Shown here piece by piece: positions 48,340-60,147 of a stretch of DNA of 64,000 nucleotides. Both the position numbers and the translations under genes were made by a program. Origin of the DNA: Phorcus lineatus (Eukaryota; Mollusca; Gastropoda; Trochida; Trochidae); assembly GCA_921293015.1 (NCBI GenBank), contig OV121088.1, positions 6,385,882-6,449,881 on the forward strand, in the 5' to 3' direction. The notes below the pieces were generated by a model that saw only the letters and a program-made list of their open reading frames with translations, searched no databases and was not told where the DNA came from. The stretch's first letter is position 1; the number at the start of each line of letters is the position of its first letter.

Positions 48340-48450
48340 ATCGCACTATCTGTAATAGTACAAATTCTTGTACATTTTCGAGTCGAGTCGGTTGCAGGAT
48401 TCGAACCCACATGCTAATATAGCTAAATAACTCGCCTTTTTAGCCTGTAC
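48340..48450 (-). mobile_element. tRNA-like SINE head, minus strand
   Basis: On the minus strand GTGGGTTCGAATCCTGC is a clean polymerase III B box. It is preceded by GGCTAAAAAGGCGAGTT, a plausible A box at tRNA-like spacing. There is no acceptor-stem pairing, so a functional tRNA gene is unlikely. Confidence 0.45.
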
Positions 48451-48484
48451 AAAATTAAGGTCTAACAAGAGGAAGTTTATTTGT

Positions 48485-48708
48485 TACATTCAATATACCT
48501 CTGGTACATGTGCACCTAAACGGCATCCATATCTAACACTTACATTCAATATACCTCTGGTACATGTTCAACTAAACTGCATCCATCTTTAACACTTACA
48601 TTCAATATACCTCTAGTACATGTTCACCTAAACGGCATCGATCTCTAACTCTTACATTCAATATCCCTCTGGTACATGTGCACCCAAACGGCATCGATCT
48701 CTAAAACT
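48485..48708 (+). repeat. Tandem array, 4 x 56 bp
   Basis: TACATTCAATATACCTCTGG starts at 48485, 48541, 48597 and 48653, exactly 56 bp apart; the last copy reads ATATCCCTCTGG. Each unit contains TACATGTKCA and CGGCATC. Units differ at several positions, so the array is not brand new. Confidence 0.95.
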
Positions 48709-50247
48709 ACGCTTTTTAAGCTCAAAAGACTAGATTTGAACCATAGATATTGTACATGAATCAAGAATGGTCTGTGTAACTTCACAATCGTTTGCTAGGG
48801 ACACATGCTCTTGAAATACATTAATTCACTAGAAACCAAAAGAAAGGTTTCTTGGTAATGCTAGTAATGTGATATAAACTTTGATTAATCAGTTAGTGTC
48901 AGATTTTGTAGATGAACACCTGTTTCTGAGGACACGATTAGTGTTCAGTGCAAATGATTGAAGATATTAAAGTTGCAACTGGAACCTTATAATAATCAAT
49001 CGCTCTATCGTTGTTAAGCTCTGAAAACACCTCTTAATATTTCATATAATTGGACACAGGAATGTGGTTATCATACAAACGTATGAAAAACATGTATGTA
49101 CTGATTTATTCAAACAATCACGTGTATTTAATCATGCTTGTCATTGTTCCATAGGTGTTTTTCACTTTCGGTTTGAAAATCGATGCCATAATATGATATA
49201 CAAGCAAATACAAAGAAATTACAGAGGTCAAGAGGTTAATATAACTGACAAATAGTTGGAGTTAGTGACACAAACTTGTTGCCAATATCGACAAAACGAG
49301 CAATAAACAAACGCCTTTTCCATCCACTCCTGTTCTCAGAAGAGCTTTACCAAATTACTATCAGAAACATACTCATTATAATTATGTTTATCTGCAACTA
49401 CTTAATCAAAGATATTCTTTGCTCAAGGCGATGTTTATTAGTTGAGACGAAGCTTTGCGTGTCAACAACATGTTTGTGATTAGAGAGAACATTGATCTTT
49501 TGCCTTTGAGATCCTATCACACAATGCAATCAAATCTACTTCTCTAATAACGGTATAAATATGAAAGCGAGTGTCTTGATTCACATTTCATTTATCATTA
49601 GCATTTGATGACGTTTTTAAGAAAATGGCATGCTTGTACAGACTACGGTTCATCAAACCAAAGAGTTCAGTCATTCTGAGGCATATGTAACAATCAGCGA
49701 ATAAAGGGATATCTACCGTGTTCTTAAATACCTGAAGTAGTGGGTGGTATATTGCTTCGTGTAGCGCTTTTGCAGCTGGTTTTATGTAATGCTTTGAGTA
49801 TTTTTTATATTAGAATAATCTCGCGTTATATCATCATTATTATGATGTCATACTACAGGAAGCAAACTGGAAGTGACCATACTTTGCATGTATGTTGATG
49901 ACATTTTCATCCGTAAAAGTAAGTGTTCTGTTTCATATACAAGGGGAAGCCCTATATGCATTTAATATTTTAAAATGTCGCTCGCCACCTTACAGCGAAA
50001 ACTGCAAATCTGTCTTGTATGGTGTGATAGCCATTTGTTAGGACTTTTAAGACATTTTTTATTATGGTACTTGATTATTGATACTTTATGTTCTAATTCA
50101 ACTTTGTCTATTTCATTATTTTAAAGCATAAATTTTCAGGCTATATCAAGATTTTTAAGGGTTGGCCAGTTGAAATGTATAGCATACAACACCTTCTCTA
50201 ACATGGATTTGTTAATGTTTTGTTAACCGACCAGACACAAGTTTTAA
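48709..50247. other. Non-coding stretch, nothing recognised
   Basis: No supported gene or named repeat was seen. A TCATCATTATTATGATGTCA-like short palindrome lies near 49830. Small ORFs (49064-49255, 49276-49479) show no motif. Confidence 0.5.
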
Positions 50248-51141
50248 ACATGTTGATATATCCCAGCTTTATCAAGCTTACTGTCTCCCTCACGTATCCT
50301 CCGTCCTCAAGTGTACTCCATTCTAGACCTCTAATCAATCAAAGGCACTATCAAATAAGATACTCCTGTCTTCATTAGAGAAAGAATGGTCGACATGGAG
50401 AAGACGTATTTCTCGACGTAAAAATCTGGTTCGACTGAAATAACCCTGACCAAACAGCCCACGTAAAAACAAGTTACAAGTTAAGTTCCCTGCGGACTAG
50501 ATACCTTAGTGAATGAGTGTCTAATGGAGTTTGAAGTATGACTCGTGAATCTGTATTCAGTGTGGATGAATTATTTGCACTGATTATTCCAATCAGGAAA
50601 TCGATTGAGAAATCTTTGGGAACGAGAAGTCAAGGCGAATGTTTATGTAGTTTGAATAAAGTTTTCAATTATTCGAGAATCTTATATTAAGAAAACTATT
50701 TTCAATTATCGATCTATTGATTACCATTATAAACCATTTAATCAATTTAATGAATATTTTACATTTATTCAAATGGGCAATTTTGTCCGTAACAGTGAAT
50801 CTTGTTATTCCCTATATGATACTGACAAATTCCCTGCCTTTTCAAATTGTAATTACGGTAAGTTCTTCACATTCTGGTCATCTTGCCACAATCTCTTCAC
50901 ATGATGATTGTGCAGCCTTAAAACATGTCAACCATATGCATAGAAGTACAAAAATGTTAAAATGATAAACATGTTGATATATCCTAGCTTTATCAAGCTT
51001 ACTGTCCCCCTCACGTATCCTCCGTCCTCAAGTGTACTCCATTCTAGACCTCTGATCAATCAAAAGCACTCTCATATGAAATACTCCTGTCTTCATTAGA
51101 GAAAGAATGGTCGACATGGGGAAGACGTATTTCTCGACGTA
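50248..51141 (+). repeat. Local duplication: first ABC unit and second A
   Basis: A (50248-50420) recurs at 50966-51141 with few changes, sharing CATGTTGATATATCC and TCCTCCGTCCTCAAGTGTAC. B (50421-50486) and C (50487-50965) recur at 52692-52756 and 52822-53302. The arrangement is A-B-C-A-[insert]-B-C, a tandem duplication of about 716 bp with a later break in the second copy. Confidence 0.88.
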
Positions 51142-51669
51142 TTACAGGTAATAAAAGAAATTTGAAACGCATGCTTTGAACATTAAACAAGCTATCATAG
51201 AACTATTACTTTTTGTATTTGAAATAACTGATACCTTATTTGTCTCATAGAATCAACACGCACTTTCGCATAGCTGTTGTACAATTATCAACGGTAAATC
51301 ATATTTAGTGGACTGTGTGTGTATGATAGTTTGAGAGGCCATTATAATCATTCAAAACTTGAAAAGAGTTTTCTGATTTCAGTTAGGACTATAGGCAAGG
51401 GAATTATCAGTCCACGTTTAGCATGATAATAAGTTCACCGCTGTTGTGCTTGCAAGCTTTTAGGTTTAAACAGAATATAGATAACAATGTTGAAACAGAC
51501 AATTCAGTAAACAGATTAATATCAGAGGGCAGCTTATCCGAATTCATACTATTGGGAATACAATTCCATGACAAAAACAAAAACAAGTACGTGATTAAAC
51601 TGCGATAGATTGACAGGTTAACAGACTAAGTGAAAGAAGGTTTCTTGGGCTTCCAGCAGTTTCCCCTAC

Positions 51670-51770
51670 CGGCGCAATATAATAATAACAATAATAATCA
51701 ATTTTTATAGCGCCGAGTTTCAGCTGGGCTGTTCACAGGCGCTTTACAATCATTATTATTGCAACTTAAA
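51670..51770 (+). repeat. ATAATAA / GCGCC..GGCGCTTTACA dispersed repeat
   Basis: An (ATAATAACA)n stretch is followed by TTTTTATAGCGCCGAGTTTC and CACAGGCGCTTTACAATCAT. Similar TATAGCGC..GGCGCTTTACA sequences are, from memory, widespread in marine invertebrate DNA. No further classification. Confidence 0.5.
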
Positions 51771-51874
51771 CTACCTAGCAATATATCAGTCAATGGAAAG
51801 AACGAATGCATGCTTAACATATTTGTTGTCACACAGGATTGTGCAATAATACAGTCGCAAAATGAGACGTTTGT

Positions 51875-52005
51875 GCTCGCAGGTTTCACCGCAATGCACA
51901 GCCACAATGGTGTTGCGGGCTTTCTCCCTGCAATAATACTAGCAGCCGCGATATAAGTGAAATACTCTTGAAAGCGGCGTTAAACCCCATCTCACCTCAC
52001 CTCAC
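51875..52005 (+). mobile_element. SINE 3' half, CTCACCT-tail family
   Basis: GCTCGCAGGTTTCACCGCAA to CTCACCTCACCTCAC, collinear with 47350-47480. 5'-truncated. Confidence 0.85.
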
Positions 52006-52027
52006 TTCTGTAAACACGACTAAAATT

Positions 52028-52240
52028 GCAAAGTGCATATCCGAATAAAGTTTAGCTTTTGGAAAGCTTACGGAAATAACCTAGACTTTGAATGATAACT
52101 TCTAAACGGCGTCGCTGATTGCACAACTAACTTTGATTGCATCCAATCGGCGTTCTACCTTTCTTAACCAAGAAACCTTCGTATTAAGACAGAGGTTGTA
52201 TAGGAATTTATGACGGAGCTACCTCTGTTGGGAGAGAATG
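52028..52240 (-). repeat. Dispersed repeat, copy 2
   Basis: The reverse complement matches 11060-11230: GCATATCCGAATAAAGTTTAGC, GATTGCACAACTAA.TTTGATTGC, AGACAGAGGTTGT and TATGACGGAGCTACCTCT are present in mirrored order. Confidence 0.6.
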
Positions 52241-52691
52241 CATTAAGCAGGTTTTTGGTAAAATGCGAAACAAGTAAACAAGTGATAAACATTCAATATG
52301 GACATCTTTCCCCGCATGGCTTTAAGTTGCGGTAGTCTTTATCACCGGCTCATTTAAATCTTGCTGCCAACACTTCAAAACTCGTATTTTGAGTCACCGC
52401 CCTCTTTGGCAAAAAGTTGCAATTTTCCTACTATTTCTCATTCTATTATCAGTATCCGAGATCAACATCATCCTGAACGACAATTGGGCTAGTGCAATTA
52501 TATGTTATGCGTAGGAAAATGATAACATGGAGTGCACACATTTTTTTGCTCTTTAAAGGCTGTAATCTAAACGTAATTATTACGACAATTGCATAAGATA
52601 ATAAGCTGAAGTCATCAGAAAACTGACGTGTAACCTCAATTGATTTCCTGCTTGATGCATACTACATTAACATCAATGTAATACTTAGTGG

Positions 52692-53302
52692 AAATCTGGT
52701 TCGACTGAAATAACCCTGACCAAACAGCCCACGTAAAAACAAGTTACAAGTTAAGTAGCAAGGTTGGTTAAAGGTAATTGCCTCATTATCCATGAGTCTT
52801 TCAACCAGCATTTAAATATGAGCGGACTAGATACCTTAGTGAATAAGTGTCTAATGGAGTTTGAAGTGAATTAGTACTCAGTGTGGATGACTTATTTGCA
52901 CTGATATTTCCAATCAGGACATCGATTGATAAATCTTTGAGAACGCGAAGTCAAGGCGATTGTTTATGTAGTTTAAATAAAGTTTTCAATTATTCGAAAA
53001 TCTTATAGTAAGAAAACATAAAAGTCATCCTCAATTATCGATATATTGATAAACATTATCATTATAAACCATTTTATCGATTTAATGAATATTTTATATT
53101 TATTCAATTGGGCAATTTTGTCCGTAACAGTGAATCTTATTATACCATACATGATACTGAAAAATTCACTGCCTTTTAAAACTGTAATTACGGTAAGTTC
53201 TTCACATTCTGGTTATCCTGCCATAATCTCTTCACTTGATGATTGTGCAGGCTTAAAACATGTCTACCATATGCATAGAAGTACAAAAATGTTAAAATTA
53301 TA
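52692..53302 (+). repeat. Second B and C units of the local duplication
   Basis: B' (52692-52756) and C' (52822-53302) match 50421-50965. Between them 65 bp (AGCAAGGTTGG..TTTAAATATGA) replace six bases of the first copy. Both C units contain CCGTAACAG, then about 62 bp, then ACG|GTAAGTTC, an exon-like layout. The first copy has an open frame there (ESCYSLYDTDKFPAFSNCNY); the second has a stop. Confidence 0.85.
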
Positions 53303-53379
53303 TTTTATCCAAAATGTGCAAACACAACTATTTCTGTATGAACAAGTATGTACCCATGAAAAAGAAATGAAGTGATAAA

Positions 53380-55140
53380 AAGACTTCCAAACATCGAATG
53401 AATAAAGATGTTACACAAAAATGGCCGCCAGTAGTGTTTACTTGATACTTGATTAATTTTCTGCTACTACAGGTGATCGGGTTAAGAAATGCGATGATTT
53501 GAAACTCTAAAGATAATACATTTGACATAAAGTAATGATTGTTAGGGGAAATTTTAATTGATAAATCTTTTCTTTTAAATAAATTTCATTGTCATTAGCA
53601 TCGTTAAACTACACGGCTTTGATTTGTTTGTGCCAGCAAAAACAAAATATTTTAGCGATACAACCTAGCTATATGTTATTATACACACATTTTTTAATAA
53701 AAACTCTTGTACACATTGATTTACACGCTTATAAAATAACAAATGAGAAAAAAACATCCCACGGGATTTATAAATATCTAAATCCATAACCAATGTTGCC
53801 ATAACATTGATTTCATAGAAATAATTAGTCACAAAGTATAAATGATACGTTTTTCGAAGTCTTGTATTTCCTGTTCATTAAGAAACATTTTTTAATATGA
53901 AATGATTTTACCTGTATGACTAACATCTAATGATGATAAGACAAACAAGGGATAACAACTTTATCATTTTAATGACATGTATGTCGTCATAACTGCATTT
54001 TGATTGATATGAGTAAAATTTCCGCTTAGGAAATTGCAAGGATTTTTCTATGAAAATGCTATTCACTAAAAGAAAAACGATGTTTATCACTATCCGCCAA
54101 AGATAATTATGCATTTGAAATCCTAATCTCATGATGTTGATAATTAACCTAGTAGTACATGTGGGTACAAGTTCATGTATTTGTAGTAGTAAAAGGAAGT
54201 TGTTAAGTAGTGGAAGCAGTTACAGTGTAGTAGAAATTGCAATGTTTTACAAATATGGGATTCAGATTTAAGTAGATATTTATTCAAGGTAGTACAGACT
54301 GTAAGATATATTTGATTTCACCTTATTTCTTTTTCTTGGAATGGTTTGCTCAGTCTGATTAAAATCGACCATATACAGAAGAATACATATTTTTTTTAAT
54401 TTAGTCATTCGGGATTCGAACTCATTCTATAGAGGGGTTCCTCTTAAGAACGGTCTGGGAGCAACCTAACTGATTGCACGTTCTTACACCAATTAGTGCA
54501 GACAAAACCTTCTCATGAGCGGACTATCCACAGCATCGCCTTTAAAAGAAGGATGACGGCGATCAATTTTATAGAGTTGTTCACGAGAGTTGGTCGCTGA
54601 CAGTTATATACTGACATCGAAGACTGTTGCCGAAGTCAATATGATTGGCTAGTTGTGATTACTTCAGAACGTGCGAGCACTGAGGCTGCTTTCAGCGTAA
54701 AGCACGGTGGTCTTTTCTAGGAAATGAGATACATGCTTGTCCACTTCGTATGTAAACTCGTGAATGATGAAACTTAAAAAATATAATTTAAACTTCGCTT
54801 TAAAGTTTCGCTTTCTCTCGCGCATAACTCAAAACCTTTAATGGAGAAGAGAAAAGCGTTATTTTGACTTTAGTACAATTTATGTTCATGATATATCTTT
54901 TGCACTCATCTATTTAGTTACAATTTGCTCTCAAGTTGTAAAAGGTGCATGTTTGGGTCATCGTATGGACTTTTCTCGATAGGAAAATTTGTTTAAAATA
55001 TATAGAATATGTTTTGACCTACATAAAGTTTTTTATCAGAGGCTTAGCAAGCAAGATTATCACAGTAAACAAAAATGTTGGTAAAATTGTAGTTGCACAT
55101 GTAAGTGATGACTTCAATTGTTTTTTATGTTTTATAGAAA
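53380..55140. other. Non-coding stretch
   Basis: No gene is supported. 54405-54490 on the minus strand holds GAGTTCGAATCCCG, a B-box match preceded by a tRNA-like segment, probably a decayed SINE head. Confidence 0.45.
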
Positions 55141-55219
55141 CTCACGGGTTTTCGCCTGAAAGAGATCAGGGTATAAGGACGGAGCGATGGCTTATTCATA
55201 TACGCCTATGTAGCAGGAT
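55141..55219 (+). mobile_element. Foldback-type MITE fragment, right end, CAGCGTA family
   Basis: GATCAGGGTATAAGGACGGA and a final TACGCCTATGTAGCAGGAT match the right end of the 59589-59915 copy (ATCAGGGTATATGGAAGGAG..GCAGCAGGAT). Confidence 0.6.
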
Positions 55220-56445
55220 GGGGAGAGGGAATCGCTTCTTGAGAGTGAACTTGGACTTTTGATCCCCAGGCCAATATCGGAGACTGTGCCGTTGATACCA
55301 TAAGCTGATTTGTTGCATGTTTTAAGAAAATGATAACGTCACATGTTCTTGTTGAATAAACATTTTGTTTTTTTAATCTCACTTTTGTAATTACTCTGCA
55401 CTCTAGATTTAAATACATGGGAGTGTTTCTTTTGCCCGCGAGTTAATAACGAAGATAATTTTAGAGAATTCGGCAATTTTCCAAATCAAACCGTTTTTTT
55501 AATCGACATTATTAGCACGGGGTCTTACTTTGTCATATAAATTGATCTGTACATACACATGAACTTACAGTCCCTTTTAGATTAGATTACCTTAACACTA
55601 CAGTATATTGCCTCTTACCTCGTATCTCTTTGTGTTGTATCTTTCTTGGCTGCTTGCGTAGGTGTCTCATTTCATTTGACTCTGACATTTATACACACTC
55701 TCATTGCCAGTATTAATTAGTTTGGGAATCTACGATAACGTTCATTCTCAGCTTTCATCCACAAATTCTTAATACAGCGAACATAAAATGAAAGGCCTAT
55801 TTCTATCGTGATTTCCTGGTAATTTCATATCATAGAACTCAAGCTATGAGTAATATTTAAAGGAAAAGGGCAAACGTTAAGGACAATACGTCTTTGTCTG
55901 TCTCCAAAGTAAAATAACTTTGTATTGCAAGGTAAATAATCAGGTCCCGATATATTATTTTACAACATTTGAGTAATGAGAAATAAAACCATTAGCTCTG
56001 TAGCCCATCAAGCTTGACTTTTATTTATCAAATCAAATCTAAATCAAAATAACTTTTCTACCAAGGTTTATTAACAAAACATTTCTGCTTTCTTTGATTT
56101 GTATTTCCGAAGAGATCTAAATAGTTTATAAGGGTGTGGCCCAAGTGGCCCTTATTGTAGTCTAACAGTCACCAACTCCATGTGTAAGTCCATACACATA
56201 TATTTCAGATTTGTAGCCTTGTGAAAGTGAAATTAGCTATTTAGAGCGTGGCCTCAGTGGCTCTGATCAGGGCTTAAAGTTTCCCAAAATCTACATTTTA
56301 TAATCCCTGTAAGATAAGAAGGCTTTTGACAATGTCCATGCTTTTAGCCCTAACAATGATGAGGCCTTCAAATAATAGAAAAAATCGGAAATCCTTTTAT
56401 CAATACATTGCTACGAATATGATTTATGTTTACTTTTACTATAAG

Positions 56446-56608
56446 TGCAGTACCACCCATGGTTCGCTAGTTCCAGTCGATGCTCGCACGTTTCACTGCA
56501 ATGCATAACCATAATTCTGTTGCGGGCTCCCTGCAATAATACTAGCGGCCGCGATATCAGTGAAATAATATTGAAAGCGGCGTTAAACCCCATATCACCT
56601 CACCTCAC
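56446..56608 (+). mobile_element. SINE body and tail, CTCACCT-tail family
   Basis: GCAGTACCACCCATGGTTCG to GGCGTTAAACCCCATATCAC and CTCACCTCAC, 5'-truncated. It has a 12-bp deletion relative to 51875 in the CGGGCTTTCTCCCTGC segment. Confidence 0.85.
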
Positions 56609-56879
56609 TATATGTTATAATGTGCACATGCCATGTGGTCTAGGCTATACATCTATTTCTAATTCGTAGGAAATTGGTAATTTCATTACACGCTTTGTTC
56701 TTTATTATATTTCTTGGCATAAAGTTTTTCAATTCCTATGTTTAAAAAGGTTGTAACTGTTGATACGTAACTTATGCTAATGATTTAAATTCATCTTACT
56801 AGAATTCATAAGATATTAACAAAGGACATTATCCTATATTTGTTAAGACCTTTTGATAAGGACATTTGTCCATTCGAGG

Positions 56880-57220
56880 TAATTGTAATTGTTTTCGTCG
56901 CTTAAATCGTATCTAAACTTGACAAGCAATTTGTAATCTTAATTATAGTAGAAATCTGAGTGACAGGTTTCTATTGCCAGTAACAATTAACAAAATTTGA
57001 AGAAATGCTTGTCATTTGAACGCATCTTTCCATCGGCCTGCGCTAAACATACTCGTCTAGTACTCGTATGACTGGGATATTAAGTTTCTAACTATTTTTT
57101 TTATTTCATCATAATGTGTAATATATCATGAATCTGCCGTAACATACGAGAGAACACGTATAAAATTGAGGGATAATATGGATTGACGATGCTTGATGTA
57201 CATTTCTATATGCGGGGGAT
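56880..57220 (+). repeat. Diverged duplicate of 61785-62050
   Basis: Shared ordered blocks include GTAGAAA.CT.GTGACAGGTT, CTACACTAAAC / CGCTAAACATACTCG and GATTGACGATGCTTGATG / GATTGATGTTTGATTG. This looks like another member of the old block duplications, about 4.85 kb from its partner. Confidence 0.45.
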
Positions 57221-58765
57221 ATAGCCAAATCTGTCTTATTGTTACTCATATCAATATGATTGAACGATAATGAAACGATTGTAAAGTTGTCTTGTTCGAG
57301 TGTGACCCATTTGTTGAGAAGATTTATTGATCATCCACTGTCATGGTAAATAATGCAGTAGAGAATATAAGCAAGTGATTATAATAAAGGATAAACACCA
57401 TACTCAGAAATGAATTCATAAATCTAAGTACTCATAGAACAGTAGGTAATGCTGCTGGTATTCTCTTTTGTCAGTTTCTTTTAGAAAATTAAAAGGGTGG
57501 TATTTTAAGAAAATCTTCTTGAAAACTTATATTTAAATCATACTAAATATCGAGCCGATAGAATAACTTTTAAACACAATTCTTAATTATTCACACAATA
57601 TCTGACTTCATGGTGTTGTTCCTCAAAGATTAAACTAAAACGTTGTACTAATTTCTTATTGTCAACGAAACATCTCACAAATTCGTTGAACACTTACCTC
57701 TTTTCCATCTGGTTCCATCATGATTTATTATTGCCTTTCAAGAGTCAATAAAAATACCTTTGACATGTCATAACCTTACAACTCATTTACCACAGATAAT
57801 GAATTCATTTGTGGACACCCACGTATAAAAGAAATAATTATTTCGATAATAAATGATTTGATTTGAAATAGTTTTCATTTAGAATATAGCATCTTTTTGA
57901 TAAGAATATTTCTAAAAGTTCTAAAATATTTATAGATGCACTAGAAATGATTCAAGCTTTACTTTACCCTGACAGGTTTTATCTTACCTTTGAAATTCAC
58001 ACTCTTTCCACTTGTTGTTTATTCTATTTTCCTTGTTATTGGCTATTGGAAAGTAGATTTAGTTACACTAATTCCATAAGCATTCATTATGAATTGATCT
58101 TTGTCCTATGAGAGTCTCAAAACTCACATAGGTTTATCATAGGATACGCTTTGATAATGGAAATTGCAACTGACAAGGAAATTTGATATCATATAATGAT
58201 AACTGACAATGCCGACCTTACAAGCTTACATTCATATTTTCTAGCATCTCTTTGCAATAAAGAAGTTGTTAATCATAAAATTTCCTATTTTCTTCTTTCT
58301 TACATTCATATTGTTTCACTTCTTTCACAAAATATTGTTGGTTAACTATATAGCATCAACACTCGTTGACATTCGTGGATTTAATCAGTTTAAGAGCATC
58401 TTACAATTACGAAGTGTTTTTATGAAATCTGTAGTAAACGTCATTGTTATTTTTCTATGTCGAATTCTATGTCTAAAAAATATATCATAATGTAATAACT
58501 GATGTCTACGTAAAGATTTCAAAAGCTGACGAGAAAATGATGGTTCCAATCATTTTTTAAAAGTCCTCTGTTTGGAATATTAAGGTACTAGCCAATAATT
58601 TCATGGTCAAATAACATGACACATACGCACAAATTATCAAAATGTGACTGTAGAATTTAGACTGCTAATAATCGTCAAATAATGAAATGATTAGTAAAAG
58701 AATTTGTTTCAAATCTTAAATGTTAAAATTATGAGACGTTCAGACTCATATGAAGAAATCGGGTT
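57221..58765. other. Non-coding stretch, nothing recognised
   Basis: AT-rich. The ORF at 58266-58490 is hydrophobic and Phe/Leu-rich without any family signature, the usual product of AT-rich DNA. Confidence 0.5.
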
Positions 58766-58769
58766 TAGA

Positions 58770-58995
58770 ATGCCGTCAGGGGCTCGACGACTTTAACTGC
58801 AGTAAAGAACTGTTCTAAAGGCAGTAAGTTTTGAGTGCATCTCTACACTGAATTTCAGCACAGTACCACCTATGGTTCACGTAGAGAAGTGTTCTACATG
58901 CAGCACGGGTTTGGTGCAATGCTACCCTGAATTTCAGCGCAATGCCACCCAAGGTTTGCTTATTCAAGCCGATTCTCGCAGGTTTCAATGAAATG
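58770..58995 (+). mobile_element. SINE with internally duplicated body
   Basis: The first unit (about 58770-58879) includes GGGGCTCGACGACTTTAACTG and CTGAATTTCAGCACAGTACC; the second (58880-58995) repeats GAGAAGTGTTCTACATGCAG and CTGAATTTCAGCGCAATGCC and continues CTCGCAGGTTTCAATG. The repeat distance is about 80 bp. The tail is absent. Confidence 0.75.
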
Positions 58996-59588
58996 CAAAG
59001 CCTCCTTTCATGTGGTTTTAATACTTTGCAAATGCAGATATCTTTTGAACACTGTTTTTACCAATTTCAAGAGAAAATAGCGATGTGTGACTACGCGTCA
59101 CCCTTCAGTCTGCAAAGGTTAATGCAGTTGATAGGCAAATGTCTTGTTGACTGTAATTCCTTTGCTAGTGGGATTCACAGAAGCCCGTGTGTGTATAGTA
59201 ATGGTCATAATGCGGATTGTCGCTGTCTGTAAGTAGATCTTTTCAGCGTAAAAGGTTTCAAGCACCATGCAGTTGGCATTAAGATGGATAAACAGCATTG
59301 AAGCAAATAACTTAAGGTTCTTAGCATTGAGAGTTAAACCTCTGAAAAATTTAACTGAGAAAGTAATGAAATTCGGGTTCGAAAGAACAGCTTTTAGTTT
59401 CATGACTAACAATGCGTTCTTTGACTTGACATAGTCAATACTAATGTATTTTGTTAATGACTACGCGTCTGTCAACGTGATCTGATTGTTAAACGCCTAC
59501 AGTGAGGGTTACGTGAATAGAAAGTAGTCGGGCGGTGTAATATGATCTTGATAAGTGGGTTTAAGTGAGCTGACTCATAACCATTCTC

Positions 59589-59915
59589 ATCCTGCTTCAT
59601 CAGCGTATTACATTACGCTGATCGAGCACCTTCCATACACCTTGATCGCTTTCGAGCCAAATCCCTCGTACGGCTGGCGCAGCTTGATGTTCGTGGCTGT
59701 GCTCACCCATTATTGTTTAAGCCAATGAAATGTCGTATAAAGAGCTTGAAGCTATTCTTTTGAATTTCCCATCCGGGTTGTGCCGCTGTTGCTGGATGCG
59801 AGTCGTCTCATTGGCTGGTTAGATAGCTAGCGATACAAAGCTTTTGGCCTAAAGGATATCAGGGTATATGGAAGGAGCTGGATCAGCGGATTCCATTACG
59901 CTGATGCAGCAGGAT
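59589..59915. mobile_element. Foldback-type MITE, CAGCGTA family, 327 bp
   Basis: Ends ATCCTGCTTCATCAGCGTA and TACGCTGATGCAGCAGGAT form an inverted repeat of about 19 bp. Just inside the left end CAGCGTATTACATTACGCTG is itself a small palindrome. The interior is shared with 29835-30118, including CATCCGGGTTGTGCCGCTGT and GGCTGGTTAGATAGCTAGCG. Non-coding. Confidence 0.85.
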
Positions 59916-60147
59916 AATTCATTCGGGAAATGCAGATTCCCTCTACGAAAATGGCGACTGAAGTATACACGGCTGATAGGAAGAATTTTAAATGCATCTC
60001 ACATCAAGACTAGATTATCGTGCTAGATGATTATGATCGTTAACCTATTCAAACAATCTGTATATTTATAGAACGATACAGTTCTCCAGTATTTACCACG
60101 TTGCAAAAGTAAACATTGTTCCTAGTGCTAAATAAATAAAAGGGGTG

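Larger units (their letters stand above)
51142..52691. mobile_element. 1.55 kb insert splitting the second copy of the duplication
   Basis: In the first copy the A/B junction reads CTCGACGTAAAAATCTGG; in the second, 1550 bp separate CTCGACGTA from AAATCTGG. GTATTACA at the left edge and TGTAATAC at 52677-52684 are inverted, but 8 bp could be chance and the right one lies 7 bp inside. Contents: a GGCGCTTTACA-type repeat (51670-51770), a SINE tail (51875-52005) and a copy of the repeat at 11060 (52028-52240). It could be one composite insertion or stacked insertions. No transposase was seen. Confidence 0.5.

Noticed and set aside
48370-48420. tRNA gene on the minus strand
   Set aside because: The B box is good, but no cloverleaf could be folded by eye; a SINE head is more likely.
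48485-48708. CRISPR array
   Set aside because: The 56-bp units are contiguous diverged repeats without unique spacers, in a eukaryotic context.
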